Assembly (NCBI GenBank): GCA_041287365.1
Contig: JBEULL010000019.1
Coordinates: 143,576-207,575, forward strand
DNA from: JAQVIJ01 sp041287365
Lineage (GTDB): Bacteria > Desulfobacterota > Dissulfuribacteria > Dissulfuribacterales > DYLC01
DNA length: 64,000 bases
Direction of reading: 5' to 3'
A model generated the notes under the pieces. It did not search any database. It was not told where the DNA came from and saw only the letters and a list, made by a program, of their open reading frames with translations. The position numbers were made by a program, and so were the translations under genes. Below are positions 1-8,666 of this stretch, piece by piece (position 1 is the stretch's first letter; the number at the start of each line of letters is the position of its first letter).

Positions 1-506
1 GATATTCCTAATCCTGTTCCTATTGCTGCCAATAAATTTGAAATTTCTTCATCTATTTCTATTATAGACTGTGCTATCTGTATTATTTTGTCTTTATTAT
101 TTAATGTTAATACCCTAAAGGGTATTACTTCATCTATATCTTCATTTTTTAATTTTGAAACAGATGTATTTTTTATATTTACAGTATATTTATTTTTATT
201 TTCTTTTAGTGGTATATTTATAGAGTTTGCTGTTTTTGATTCATAAATTATATTTTTATTGCTATCATATATTTTTAACCAATATTTATCTGTAATGTTG
301 TTTAATGTTTCGTCGAGTTTTATATCATTATTTTCTGAATATTTCGATAATTCATTATTTATAATAAGTGCAGTTGTATGTAATTGTTTATCTACAATAT
401 TAATGGATTGTTCACGCATTTCCCATATTACTATTGAAGAGAAAATTAGACCAAATAAAAGTCCTGTACATGTTATCCATAAGGTAATTTTATTTCGTAT
501 TTTCAT
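1..506 (-). CDS. Sensor histidine kinase, N-terminal part only (cut by the window edge)
   Basis: The frame opens at ATG 506 and stays open to base 1, so 168 residues are visible. It starts one base after the stop of the response-regulator gene, the spacing of a co-transcribed regulator-kinase pair. Residues about 8-28 are a hydrophobic segment (core LLFGLIFSSIVIW), followed by a polar extracytoplasmic sensor region of about 125 residues rich in Asn, Lys and Ile. A second hydrophobic stretch (LLAAIGTGLGI) begins as the sequence ends. HAMP, H-box and ATPase domains would lie outside the window, so the kinase call rests on topology and on the adjacent regulator. The DNA is far more AT-rich than the rest of the window, with mostly AAA, AAT and ATA codons, which suggests a different origin. 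Confidence 0.72.
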   Translation of the reverse strand, partial: MKIRNKITLWITCTGLLFGLIFSSIVIWEMREQSINIVDKQLHTTALIINNELSKYSENNDIKLDETLNNITDKYWLKIYDSNKNIIYESKTANSINIPLKENKNKYTVNIKNTSVSKLKNEDIDEVIPFRVLTLNNKDKIIQIAQSIIEIDEEISNLLAAIGTGLGI

Positions 507-507
507 T

Positions 508-1188
508 CTAATCTTCTTTTAATATATAACCAATACCTCTAAGAGTCTGAAGTAGTTCACCATTAGGATCACCTATCTTGCGCCGTAGATTTTTTATATG
601 TACATCAATATAATTTGACATTGTAAAAGGATCGAATTCATCACCCCATATATGTTCTGCCAGAGTAAATCTTGAGACAGAACGATTCTTATTGTACATA
701 AGAAATTCCAATATAGCAAATTCTTTAGGAGTGAGTGAAGTCGGATTACCATTTATTGTAATCTCGCGTGTCATGGTATTCAACGAAATGTTTTTGAGTT
801 TCAGAACGGCATTGCCGACATGTGATGATCGGCGCAGCAGCGCCCTTAGCCGCGCCATAAACTCGGCTGTGGAAAACGGTTTCGGTAGATAGTCGTCCGC
901 TCCGGCATCAAGGCCTTTGACCTTGTCGTTCAGTGCGCCCTTGGCCGTCAGCATCAAAATAGGGGTGTCGATCTTTTCCGAACGAATCTCCCTCAAGACT
1001 TCGAGACCGTTTATTTTGGGCAGCATGATATCCAGCACGATTAGATCGTATGGTTGTTCGAGTATTCGTCGTATGGCCTGCTCGCCGTCTGAAACGGTGT
1101 CAACCAGATATTTTTGCTTCTTAAGCAGATCTTCCAGTTGTTCTCTAATACTCTGTTCATCGTCAACTATAAGTATTCTCATAGTCAT
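508..1188 (-). CDS. OmpR/PhoB-family DNA-binding response regulator
   Basis: The protein is 226 residues, normal for the family. The receiver domain (about 1-118) has the acidic pocket DDE near residue 10, phosphoacceptor Asp53 (VLDIMLPK), Thr81 (LTAK) and Lys103 (KPF). The winged helix (about 130-224) has LTPKEFAILEFL and the closing LRGIGYIL motif typical of OmpR proteins. It probably receives phosphate from the kinase encoded immediately downstream and may control the PepSY gene upstream. Two close ATGs (1188 and 1182) are possible starts, and neither has a strong ribosome site. The first half, through the receiver, has ordinary GC, while the half encoding the linker and DNA-binding domain is AT-rich like the kinase, so the gene looks like a recombinant joined at the domain linker. 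Confidence 0.93.
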   Translation of the reverse strand: MTMRILIVDDEQSIREQLEDLLKKQKYLVDTVSDGEQAIRRILEQPYDLIVLDIMLPKINGLEVLREIRSEKIDTPILMLTAKGALNDKVKGLDAGADDYLPKPFSTAEFMARLRALLRRSSHVGNAVLKLKNISLNTMTREITINGNPTSLTPKEFAILEFLMYNKNRSVSRFTLAEHIWGDEFDPFTMSNYIDVHIKNLRRKIGDPNGELLQTLRGIGYILKED

Positions 1189-1202
1189 TTAATGATATGG
1201 AA

Positions 1203-1240
1203 TGTGTTGCAGACAGTCATGGGAGGCCGTCTGCAACACA
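1203..1240. repeat. Perfect 12-bp inverted repeat between PepSY and regulator genes
   Basis: TGTGTTGCAGAC (1203-1214) and GTCTGCAACACA (1229-1240) are exact complements separated by 14 bases. No T-tract follows on either strand, so it is not a classical intrinsic terminator. It may be an mRNA stem-loop setting the ratio of PepSY to regulator message, or a protein-binding palindrome. Confidence 0.7.
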
Positions 1241-1251
1241 TGTCCTACACA

Positions 1252-1653
1252 TTAACGTCCTTCTGATTCGCTTTCGCCTTCTTCGTCGTGTTCTTCATTG
1301 TTATCGAGCTTGTCCTTTTGCATGGCCAGGATTTCACCGGAGCCGGCATCTATTTTGACGTCCAAAATGTCTTTTTCAGGCGTCACTACCTCTACACCAT
1401 AGACCAAAAAGCCGTTTTCATCCTCCAGTTCGGTCTTGAGGACCTTGCCTGGAGCGGCTTGCAAGGCCAGTTGTGCCGCCTGTTCAGGCATGAGCTTGGC
1501 CATTGCAGGATAATCTGCTTCGGACTGTTTCTCAATACGAATGGTGCCTGTTCTGACTTCGTTTGCCTTGGTCTGGGCTATGCCTGTTCCGGCTATGGCA
1601 AGACTGGTTACCAAAAGCCCGCTTCCAATGATTGTGATGAGTTTCTTGTTCAT
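1252..1653 (-). CDS. Secreted PepSY-domain protein
   Basis: The protein is 133 residues. Residues 1-30 form a signal peptide (MNKK, hydrophobic core, ending near IAQTKA). Residues about 45-118 form one PepSY domain: AAQLALQAAPGKVLKTELE then a strand pair with YGVEVVT and the characteristic DVKIDAGSGEILA. The tail is acidic (Asp/Glu-rich) with no other domain. PepSY proteins are thought to act in the periplasm as inhibitors or ligand binders, and they often sit beside OmpR-type two-component genes, as here. The exact ligand cannot be read from the sequence. A good AGGAGA-type ribosome site precedes the ATG. Confidence 0.85.
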   Translation of the reverse strand: MNKKLITIIGSGLLVTSLAIAGTGIAQTKANEVRTGTIRIEKQSEADYPAMAKLMPEQAAQLALQAAPGKVLKTELEDENGFLVYGVEVVTPEKDILDVKIDAGSGEILAMQKDKLDNNEEHDEEGESESEGR

Positions 1654-1745
1654 GATGCAATCTCCTTTCTGATTTCAGGGCGTTTGATTTTGAAGGATTT
1701 GATTTTTTCTTCAGCGCCCTTGTGATGACAAAATAACAAGGCATC

Positions 1746-1764
1746 ATGAAGAAATTATGAAGAA
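1746..1764. promoter_or_regulatory. Direct repeat upstream of the PepSY gene, candidate response-regulator box
   Basis: ATGAAGAA occurs twice, at 1746-1753 and 1757-1764, an 11-bp period. OmpR/PhoB-type regulators commonly bind tandem repeats with about one helical turn spacing. The site lies about 95 bases before the PepSY start on the leftward strand. The link to the neighbouring regulator is inference. Confidence 0.35.
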
Positions 1765-1810
1765 CGCGAAGGAAATTATTGGGAATTGGAGCCAATAAAT
1801 TGAAGAAAAA

Positions 1811-2608
1811 TCAGGGACCTGTTGTAACCATTTGAAAAAAGTCAATCAATTCTTTTACTACTAGAGAACGTTGGTTGTCGATGGTGACCATGTGATATGA
1901 GTCATCCAGAATAATCTTCCTTTTGTAATTCGATGAGATATGTCTCTCTACATATTCAGCGTTTTTTACACTGGCCAAGTCATCTTCCAGTGAATGAATG
2001 ATAAGAGAGGGGGCCATTACCTCGCGCAGTTTTTTTTTAGTTATGCGGGAGAGGACCTGAAGTTCATGCATAGCTGTGCATGGAAAGCGCAGATAGCCTA
2101 TGGAATTGTTTTTTAGACCTGTCATGACCTGTCGCCTTAACCGTTCGTTTTTAATCCCAAAGGGTTCCCGTTCTGTGTAATAGGCCATGTAACGAAAAGG
2201 TGTGTAATAAACTACTGTGATGAGAAACTGATACCATGGGGTTGCCCAGCCATCATAGGAGAGGGTAGTGGACAGCAGGGCCAGAGCATTTACATCTTTT
2301 TCGTTTTCAGCGAGAAGCAGGGCGAGTACCGCTCCCATACACAGGCCACTCACAGAGACCGTTTTATGTGTCTTTTTTAGGTCATTGAATGCCTTTCTGG
2401 CGGTAGCATACCAATCCTGCCAGCGTGTTCTCGCCAGCTCCTGAAATGTGGCGCCGTGTCCGGCCAGACATGGTACGCTTACTGTAAAACCTGCCAGATG
2501 TAGCTTTTGCGCGGCATATTTGAGTTCAAATGGGCTTCCTGTCAGGCCGTGTATGAGCAGAATCGCATGCTCTCCACCTTGCAGATACAGATCGTTTGAC
2601 TGAGTCAT
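1811..2608 (-). CDS. Alpha/beta hydrolase (carboxylesterase/S33-like) with Cys at the nucleophile position
   Basis: The protein is 265 residues, a complete small hydrolase. The oxyanion-hole motif HGLTGSP lies near residue 20. The nucleophile elbow near residue 93 reads GLCMG rather than GLSMG, putting Cys where Ser is usual. Candidate acid is in SLEDD (about 210) and catalytic His in SYHMV (about 237). No signal peptide is seen, so it is probably cytoplasmic. It is the last gene of a leftward operon after a class III aminotransferase (10-base gap) and an HAD phosphatase, so a shared small-molecule pathway is likely but unidentified. Dienelactone-hydrolase-type enzymes are known to use Cys, so the change need not inactivate it. 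Confidence 0.85.
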   Translation of the reverse strand: MTQSNDLYLQGGEHAILLIHGLTGSPFELKYAAQKLHLAGFTVSVPCLAGHGATFQELARTRWQDWYATARKAFNDLKKTHKTVSVSGLCMGAVLALLLAENEKDVNALALLSTTLSYDGWATPWYQFLITVVYYTPFRYMAYYTEREPFGIKNERLRRQVMTGLKNNSIGYLRFPCTAMHELQVLSRITKKKLREVMAPSLIIHSLEDDLASVKNAEYVERHISSNYKRKIILDDSYHMVTIDNQRSLVVKELIDFFQMVTTGP

Positions 2609-2618
2609 GGTTGCTCCA

Positions 2619-4001
2619 TCATGAAGCGCATCGAATCAGAAGCGCCTCAAACAGGTCTATGAACAGGTCCATTTCCTCATAGCTTATGGTGAGGGCTGGC
2701 GCAAGCGTAAAGGCATTTTTGTAATAGCCGCCGATATCCAGCACAAGGCCGTATGCCTGATTCCGTATGCGTATATTCGCTTTCATGCCCTCCTGGAATA
2801 TGGCATCCGTGAGCATTCTATCTGGTGTTATGCCGTCTTTTTTGGTCATTTCTATGCGGATGGCCAGTCCAAGGCCGTCCACATCCCCTATCTCTTTGTG
2901 TCGTTTTTGCAGTTCTCTGAGCCTTGACAGGAGATATGCCCCCTTTTCAGTGGTGGATTCGCCAAGGTTGTGTGACCGAATATAATCCATTACCGCAAGC
3001 CCTGCTGCTGTGCCAAGGGGATTGCTCGAGAAGGTGGAGTGCGTTGAGCCTGGTGGAAATACATTCGGAGCTATGAGTTCTTCTCTTGCCCACATACCTG
3101 AGAGCGGATTGAGTCCGTTGGTGAGGGACTTGGCAAAGGTGATCACATCCGGTCGAGCGCCGAAATGCTCCATGGCCCACAGAGTGCCGGTTCTGTAAAA
3201 ACCCATCTGTATCTCGTCATCCACCAGCAATATGCCGTATTTTTTTAGTATATTGTCCAGACGCAGAAAGTATTCGGATGGTGGCACGATGTATCCACCT
3301 GTGGCCTGTATGGGTTCCACATAGAAGGCTGCATACTCCACCTCATTGCCTTTTTTGTCTATGACACCATAATATTCTGTTTCGAACAGGCGTTCGAACT
3401 CTTTGAGACAGTAATAGTCACATGTGTTGCGTTTTTTTTCATAAAAACACCTGTAGCAGTAAGGGAATGGAATGAAAGTGGCCCGATTGCCGAAGTGCCC
3501 ATATTGTTTTCTGTAACGAAAGCTGCTGGTGAGTTCAGTGGCCGCCAGAGTGCGGCCATGATACCCACCCATGAATGCGAACATCAGGGATTTGCCTTTT
3601 TTGAAGTTTCTGACCAGCTTTATGCTGTCCTCGATGGCCTGTGCCCCTCCCACATTGAAATGCACCCTGCCCTTCATGCCGAACCGCTGTTCCGTCTCCT
3701 GGGCTATGGTCGTGGAGAGCAGTATCTTTTCACGATGCAGATACTGGGATGCAACCTGGGGAAGGAGTTGCATCTGACGGTTGTGGGCGGCCTCTATCTC
3801 CTGATTTCTGTAGCCGAAATTGACCGCCGAATACCACATCTGCATGTCCAGATATGGCCTGTCATTCATGTCGAATATCCAGGAACCCTCACAACGCTTG
3901 AAGATCGGCGGTTCTTTCGCATAGTGCACCGTGTCGCCGTAAGAGCAATAACGGGCTTCGAGTTGTAATAATTCTTCCTGAGTCAGGTGGTTATATTCCA
4001 T
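2619..4001 (-). CDS. Class III PLP-dependent aminotransferase with a four-Cys insert
   Basis: About 460 residues if it starts at ATG 4001, which has GGGAGC eight bases upstream. An upstream in-frame extension to 4049 is less likely. Family marks: MWYSAVNFGYRN near the N terminus, the GGYHGRTLAA segment, LLVDDEIQMGFYRTG with the cofactor-contacting Asp, and the Schiff-base Lys in ITFAKSLTNG. Residues about 178-202 contain CYRC then CDYYC. Similar Cys sets occur in some 4-aminobutyrate-type enzymes, where they may hold a metal or Fe-S cluster. The start overlaps the end of the HAD gene by 11 bases, implying translational coupling. The amino donor and acceptor cannot be named; GABA, ornithine or diamine substrates are all possible. 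Confidence 0.88.
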   Translation of the reverse strand: MEYNHLTQEELLQLEARYCSYGDTVHYAKEPPIFKRCEGSWIFDMNDRPYLDMQMWYSAVNFGYRNQEIEAAHNRQMQLLPQVASQYLHREKILLSTTIAQETEQRFGMKGRVHFNVGGAQAIEDSIKLVRNFKKGKSLMFAFMGGYHGRTLAATELTSSFRYRKQYGHFGNRATFIPFPYCYRCFYEKKRNTCDYYCLKEFERLFETEYYGVIDKKGNEVEYAAFYVEPIQATGGYIVPPSEYFLRLDNILKKYGILLVDDEIQMGFYRTGTLWAMEHFGARPDVITFAKSLTNGLNPLSGMWAREELIAPNVFPPGSTHSTFSSNPLGTAAGLAVMDYIRSHNLGESTTEKGAYLLSRLRELQKRHKEIGDVDGLGLAIRIEMTKKDGITPDRMLTDAIFQEGMKANIRIRNQAYGLVLDIGGYYKNAFTLAPALTISYEEMDLFIDLFEALLIRCAS

Positions 4002-4734
4002 GATAAGGTTGCTCCCTGTGTTTGTTGTCCCATAAGGGGTATATGGCATATGGCATATAGGTCTGTAACATGGCCTTCATGCCGCGCTCAATATCGTTGA
4101 AATTATCAAATTCGATGTGGTTTATGGTATGTTGTGCGCAAAACTCCAAGAGTCTTTCCTTGCAAAATACATGATGCGCCTTTTTGGCTAAGCAGAAGTC
4201 ACTGCGTCCGTCTCCGATATGTATCAATGAAGCGCCTCCGCACAGTCGTTCGGCTATTCTACACTTGCATGTCCCTGAGGAGCATGATTCCACTGCATTG
4301 GGGAATATGGTATGCAGTCCCTTGATGTCGAAGACGATATCCCCTGCGTACACCGGTATGCTGTGCAGCCCGTTGAAGTGCAAAATGGCATGTATTATGG
4401 GCAGAAAACCATCGCTGATTATGGCAAAAGGTATGGAGTATTGTTTCAGAAAGCCTATAAAATCGGCAAAGTATGGGTCTATGGGGATGTTTTTGGCATA
4501 ATCGAGAATATTTTTGAGAGGCGCCTGAATGAGGGACATCTGAAAGGCAAGGCATTCTCTGGAGCCTATCTCACCACGTTCCCAGATGGCTTCGGCCTCC
4601 TGCCAGCCGTCTTGAGCAAATTCTCGAATGATTGCGTCCGTTACGTCTGTTTGGCTGACAGTGCCGTCGAAGTCAATGGTTATGAAGAGATCAGGATTGT
4701 TTTTCATGCGTCGCTGAAAAAGTCCTTCAAACAT
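3991..4734 (-). CDS. HAD-IB phosphatase (SerB/MtnX-like)
   Basis: The protein is 247 residues. Motif I is DFDGTVSQTD (about 21-30) with both catalytic Asp residues, motif II is IISDG (about 107), and motif IV is GDGRSD (about 174), all intact. The closest named relatives by pattern are phosphoserine phosphatase and the MtnX phosphatase of methionine salvage. A near-perfect ribosome site (AAAGGAGGT) just before ATG 4734 fixes the start. It heads a three-gene leftward operon with the aminotransferase and hydrolase. An HAD-IB phosphatase next to an aminotransferase recalls a serine-type route (phosphorylated keto or amino acid), but no dehydrogenase is present, so the pathway remains open. Confidence 0.85.
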   Translation of the reverse strand: MFEGLFQRRMKNNPDLFITIDFDGTVSQTDVTDAIIREFAQDGWQEAEAIWERGEIGSRECLAFQMSLIQAPLKNILDYAKNIPIDPYFADFIGFLKQYSIPFAIISDGFLPIIHAILHFNGLHSIPVYAGDIVFDIKGLHTIFPNAVESCSSGTCKCRIAERLCGGASLIHIGDGRSDFCLAKKAHHVFCKERLLEFCAQHTINHIEFDNFNDIERGMKAMLQTYMPYAIYPLWDNKHREQPYHGI

Positions 4735-4832
4735 AACGACCTCCTTTTTGCTCGAAAAATATAATCGGTTAACATTAACGATAGCTTTCAGCCAAATTAA
4801 ATTTGAGTAATGAAAAGCAATGGACGTGCTGG

Positions 4833-6221
4833 TTATATCGCAGGAAGCAGAATCCTGAATTCCGAGCCGGCGCCTGGAGTGCTGTCCACTTCTATACTGC
4901 CGTTGTGCGCCTGTATAATTGCCTTTACGAGGCTCAGTCCCAATCCAAGCCCTTTTTGATGGCGGCTTTTATCGGCCCTGTACAGCCGGTCGAATATTCT
5001 CGGAAGATCTGAGGCATGAATGCCTGCTCCTGTGTCTTTTACGGATATGGTGGTACCACCAGGGTCCTGCCAGAGCCTTATGTGCACACTTCCACCTGCC
5101 TCCGTGTATTTGACCGCGTTATCCAGAAGATTGGCTATGACCTGACGCAATCTGGCCCTGTCAACCCGTGTTAAGGCAGAATCCGGCATGTCAAGCGAGA
5201 TGGAGACGCCCTTTTCTTCGGCCACATAGCGATAGAGTTCAACCAACTCGGCTGCATCCTTTGTGATATCTACATCCTCGAGTCTGAGTTTAAGAATACC
5301 GGTTTCCGCCTCTGCTATGTCCATCAGGGTGTTCAAGAGATTGGATATGCGTTCCATCTCTTCGGCACAGTCCATCAGGGCATTTTTCAGGGTTTCCTTA
5401 TCGGCATTCCTGGACAAGACTCTTTCGGTCATGGATTTGATACGTGTGATGGGGGTTCGAAGGTCATGGGCCACATTGTCCACTGTTTCACGCATTCCAC
5501 TCATCAGCCTTTCTATTTTTTCAAGCATCTCATTGAATAGGGTGATCAACTCGTCCATATCGTCACCTGTGTTGATGAGTGGTACGCGAGCCTTCATGTT
5601 GCCGGTCTTTATGGTATTTATTGTGTTCACCAGATTCTTTATGGGGTTTAGGGCGCGAAAGGCCAGAATACCACCGCCCAGCAGACCTAATAAAAGGGTG
5701 CCGATTATGATGCTTACAAAGATCATTCGCGATTGTTCCAGCAGTTTTTCTCCGATATCGGAATTGCGGCCTATCTGAATTAGATTGCCATCAGGCAGAC
5801 GCTGATACATGACATCTATGGTGTCTTCGTCCTCAGGGTCCTGCATTTTGATGGTGAGCCAGCCTTTTCCCTCAAAAACATTGGTCTGTTCAAGTGTTTT
5901 GAATTCTATGCCGTCGTAGTAGCTCGGCAGGCTTAAAAATAGGGTTTTGTTGTTTGAGTCGGCTATTCTTACAAAAAATGTGGATGGACTTTCTTTGGAC
6001 TGTTCAAGACGTATCTTGTCATCCAGTCCTTTTATTCCCTCGAACTGCCAGGAGACAACATATTCATTCATCTCGTCCTGAATGATCAGGCGGTTTTCCG
6101 CATCAATTTCATTGGCTATCTGCCAGTAGGCCACGCCAAAGAGTATCAACGAGATGATCATGGACATGATCGCATACCAGAGTGTCAGGCGAAAGCCAAT
6201 CGTTCTGGTGATTCCGGGCAT
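4833..6221 (-). CDS. CusS-type sensor histidine kinase
   Basis: About 462 residues from ATG 6221, one base after the regulator stop; an in-frame extension to 6251 would overlap the regulator. Order of parts: TM1 (about 12-34), periplasmic sensor (35-165), TM2 (about 168-192), HAMP, the H-box VAHDLRTPITRI with the phosphorylated His (about 253), N-box LLDNAVKYTEAGG, G1 DTGAGI, the RIFDRLYRADKS segment and G2 GLGLGLSLV. These are typical of heavy-metal or envelope-stress kinases of the CusS/QseC type. The signal is not evident, as no His- or Met-rich metal motif stands out in the sensor domain. It is co-transcribed with its regulator and a GT39 glycosyltransferase, so envelope stress or cationic peptides are plausible cues. 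Confidence 0.93.
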   Translation of the reverse strand: MPGITRTIGFRLTLWYAIMSMIISLILFGVAYWQIANEIDAENRLIIQDEMNEYVVSWQFEGIKGLDDKIRLEQSKESPSTFFVRIADSNNKTLFLSLPSYYDGIEFKTLEQTNVFEGKGWLTIKMQDPEDEDTIDVMYQRLPDGNLIQIGRNSDIGEKLLEQSRMIFVSIIIGTLLLGLLGGGILAFRALNPIKNLVNTINTIKTGNMKARVPLINTGDDMDELITLFNEMLEKIERLMSGMRETVDNVAHDLRTPITRIKSMTERVLSRNADKETLKNALMDCAEEMERISNLLNTLMDIAEAETGILKLRLEDVDITKDAAELVELYRYVAEEKGVSISLDMPDSALTRVDRARLRQVIANLLDNAVKYTEAGGSVHIRLWQDPGGTTISVKDTGAGIHASDLPRIFDRLYRADKSRHQKGLGLGLSLVKAIIQAHNGSIEVDSTPGAGSEFRILLPAI

Positions 6222-6222
6222 T

Positions 6223-6897
6223 TCAGGCCTTTTTAAGTACATAACCCACACCCCGAATGGTTTGAATCAGTTTGTTTGCACTGTCTCTATCGATCTTGTT
6301 GCGCAAACGCCAGATCATGACATCCACCACATTGGTTTGAGGATCGAAGTTATAATCCCAGACATGTTCAAGGATCATGGTCTTGGATACAACCCTTCCG
6401 GTATTGCGCATGAGATATTCCAACAGGGCGAATTCCTTGGGCTGAAGTTCTATGATTTTGTCTCCCCGTCGCACCTCTCTGGTGATGATGTCCAGCGACA
6501 GATCTTCCACTTGAAGCCTTGTGGGTTCAGAGATGCGTGAATTCCTGCGAATGAGGGCGTTTATTCTGGCCAGCAGTTCTGAAAAGGAAAAGGGTTTCAC
6601 GAGATAGTCGTCACTCCCTGTTTCCAGTCCCCTGATGCGGTCTTCCACAGTCCTCTTGGCGCTCAAAATGATGACAGGTGTCGTGATACCGTTGTTTCTT
6701 AATTGTTTGATGAGGGAGAGACCGTCGAGCTTGGGAAGCATGATGTCTATGACCATGGCATCATACGGTTCGTTTAGCGCCATATCCAGACCAGACTCAC
6801 CATCCTCTGCGTGATCCACGGCAAATGAGGCCTCTCGCAGCCCTGTAACAATGAATTCAGCTATTTTTTTATCGTCTTCTACAATTAACAGCCGCAT
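6223..6897 (-). CDS. CusR/PmrA-like OmpR-family response regulator
   Basis: The protein is 224 residues. The receiver has EDD at 7-9, phosphoacceptor Asp51 (VIDIMLPK), LSAK and VKPF. The winged helix has LQPKEFALLEYLMRN, the transactivation-loop segment VWDYNFDP, and ends IRGVGYVL. It is the partner of the kinase immediately downstream and follows the GT39 gene by 12 bases. The natural guess is control of the two glycosyltransferase transcripts that diverge at 8.5 kb, in the way PmrA controls lipid A modification genes. That is inference from position only. Confidence 0.94.
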   Translation of the reverse strand: MRLLIVEDDKKIAEFIVTGLREASFAVDHAEDGESGLDMALNEPYDAMVIDIMLPKLDGLSLIKQLRNNGITTPVIILSAKRTVEDRIRGLETGSDDYLVKPFSFSELLARINALIRRNSRISEPTRLQVEDLSLDIITREVRRGDKIIELQPKEFALLEYLMRNTGRVVSKTMILEHVWDYNFDPQTNVVDVMIWRLRNKIDRDSANKLIQTIRGVGYVLKKA

Positions 6898-6909
6898 AAC
6901 ATCTCCTGT

Positions 6910-8478
6910 TTATTCTGGTTTTTTTGAAGCTTTTTGAAAGGGTTGCGTGCCTGGTGGAAGATAGGCGATCCAAAAACGCTCGACTGCAAGTGGGGCGGTT
7001 AGGAGTTGGTGTAATTCTACTGTGTGTTCGTATTGAAGCCCAGGGTATCGAGCCTTGAGTTGTGCAATTAGAACCTCGTCTTTTTCTGGATGTTTAAGGT
7101 AGTGCACAAAAGCCGCTCCTTTTTTTGACAGCTCTTTTGTATCAATGTCTGGGTTGGCCAGGGGGTCCCAATCGAAAAAGGACACAGGCCTGTCGCTGGA
7201 GTAGGCGGTTATGCCAGCAGCGACAAACCGGTCACCTGCTACATATGGAAGTGGTATGCCATAATGACTATGCCATTCCTGAGTTACGAGCTCGGCCAGT
7301 GGCCTTGTGGGAAATCTTATGGAAGAAGGTGGCTTGCCTGTATAAAGTGGTAAGATGTAGATTGCCACACATAAAATGAATGCCAACAGAAGATTGAACG
7401 TTGTAGTGCCGACCAAGAGTCTTTTTGTATGTAGTTCCATGTCTTCACTGTAAAAAAACAGGATTAGGGCTATGCCCATCAAAGAAAAAAATGGAAAACC
7501 CCAGCGGGACACCAGATGGGCATGAAACACGGCGCCTACAAGTACTGTCATAATTAACGGCATGACAGTCAGCAGCAGAATATAGATGTGCTCAAATCTC
7601 TGTGCATGGAAGTAAAATCTCAATCCAGTTTTGCGTGATGACAGAAGAAAGAGTATGGCGCATGGCAACACCTGACCTATCTGTTCCAGAAGAAAGAAAA
7701 TAGGGTTTGGAATTTGAATCCCGAACAGTTCGTCGGGTTCATAGGTGATGGTACCTGTCAGACCGGCGTTTTCAGATATGTAATTCAAGGAGATGAAGTC
7801 ATGACGCCATTGCCATATCAGATTCGGTAGGGCTATGAGGAATGCCGTAAACAGTCCTATATAAAAACCAGGCCTGAGCATCTGGCTGCGCCCTTCTTTA
7901 GTGATTAGAAGTACTACCAACAAGGTAAGAAATAACAACCCGCTTTCATATTTGGCCAGAAAGGCCAGACCTGCCCAGATACCTGCATATATCCAGTTAA
8001 GATTGCTGGATTTTTTTACTGCATTGTAGAATGTCAGGCTCAACATGGCCCATGTGGGCAACATCACTATGTTTGGATTGAGGGTAAACGCTGTGACATT
8101 ATAATAAGTTATGCCTTCTAAAAGTAATACTGCCGAAAGCCGGTGATAAGGTTTTAATATCTGTTTGGCCAGCAGCCATACCCCTGTAAAACAGAGCACC
8201 ACACAGAGTTGAGATGTCAGATAAACAGGCCAGCCGATGACACCGAATATGTCTGTTGCCGCTGCAGACAGCCACGCCGCCAGGGGTGGATGTTTGTCGT
8301 ACCCCCATTCCCAGAGCCTGCCCCATGCAATGCCTTCCAGTGTGTCGCGAGGCACAGATTCATAGAGCAAAGTCGGCACAGCGGTCCAAAATACAAGATG
8401 CGCCATGCAGAACAGGAGAAAATACCTGTTCTCTGTGTAGCTATTTGATAATTGCGGGTTTTTTGAAGTGAATGTCAT
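6910..8478 (-). CDS. GT39/ArnT-family membrane glycosyltransferase
   Basis: The protein is 522 residues with about ten or more hydrophobic segments. The first luminal loop carries YDKHPPLAAWLSAA (about residue 60), matching the conserved acidic and PPL motif of PMT/ArnT-type enzymes that use polyprenyl-phosphate sugars. The C-terminal 150 residues form a soluble periplasmic domain, as in this superfamily. The expected role is transfer of a sugar from undecaprenyl-phosphate to an acceptor such as lipid A or protein on the outer face of the inner membrane. The donor and acceptor cannot be read. It is divergent from a second GT39 gene at 8667 and is first in an operon with the two-component pair. 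Confidence 0.85.
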   Translation of the reverse strand: MTFTSKNPQLSNSYTENRYFLLFCMAHLVFWTAVPTLLYESVPRDTLEGIAWGRLWEWGYDKHPPLAAWLSAAATDIFGVIGWPVYLTSQLCVVLCFTGVWLLAKQILKPYHRLSAVLLLEGITYYNVTAFTLNPNIVMLPTWAMLSLTFYNAVKKSSNLNWIYAGIWAGLAFLAKYESGLLFLTLLVVLLITKEGRSQMLRPGFYIGLFTAFLIALPNLIWQWRHDFISLNYISENAGLTGTITYEPDELFGIQIPNPIFFLLEQIGQVLPCAILFLLSSRKTGLRFYFHAQRFEHIYILLLTVMPLIMTVLVGAVFHAHLVSRWGFPFFSLMGIALILFFYSEDMELHTKRLLVGTTTFNLLLAFILCVAIYILPLYTGKPPSSIRFPTRPLAELVTQEWHSHYGIPLPYVAGDRFVAAGITAYSSDRPVSFFDWDPLANPDIDTKELSKKGAAFVHYLKHPEKDEVLIAQLKARYPGLQYEHTVELHQLLTAPLAVERFWIAYLPPGTQPFQKASKKPE

Positions 8479-8666
8479 TGTTTTTTTATTCGTAATTACG
8501 CAAGTAAATCGAGATTATTCAATAGCTCATTTTTAACGCCACCGAAAGATACAGGGAAAATCTTTCTAAAATATAATCTTGAGTTCAGATTTTTTTAATC
8601 TTTATAGAATATATTACAGGTCAAACATAGGCTGTCTTAAGGCTTGTGGTTCAAAAAGGGAATGCC

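Noticed and set aside
259..522. Rightward 87-residue frame
   Set aside because: It lies opposite the histidine kinase N terminus, which has the gene arrangement and TM segment expected; the rightward frame shows no family signal.
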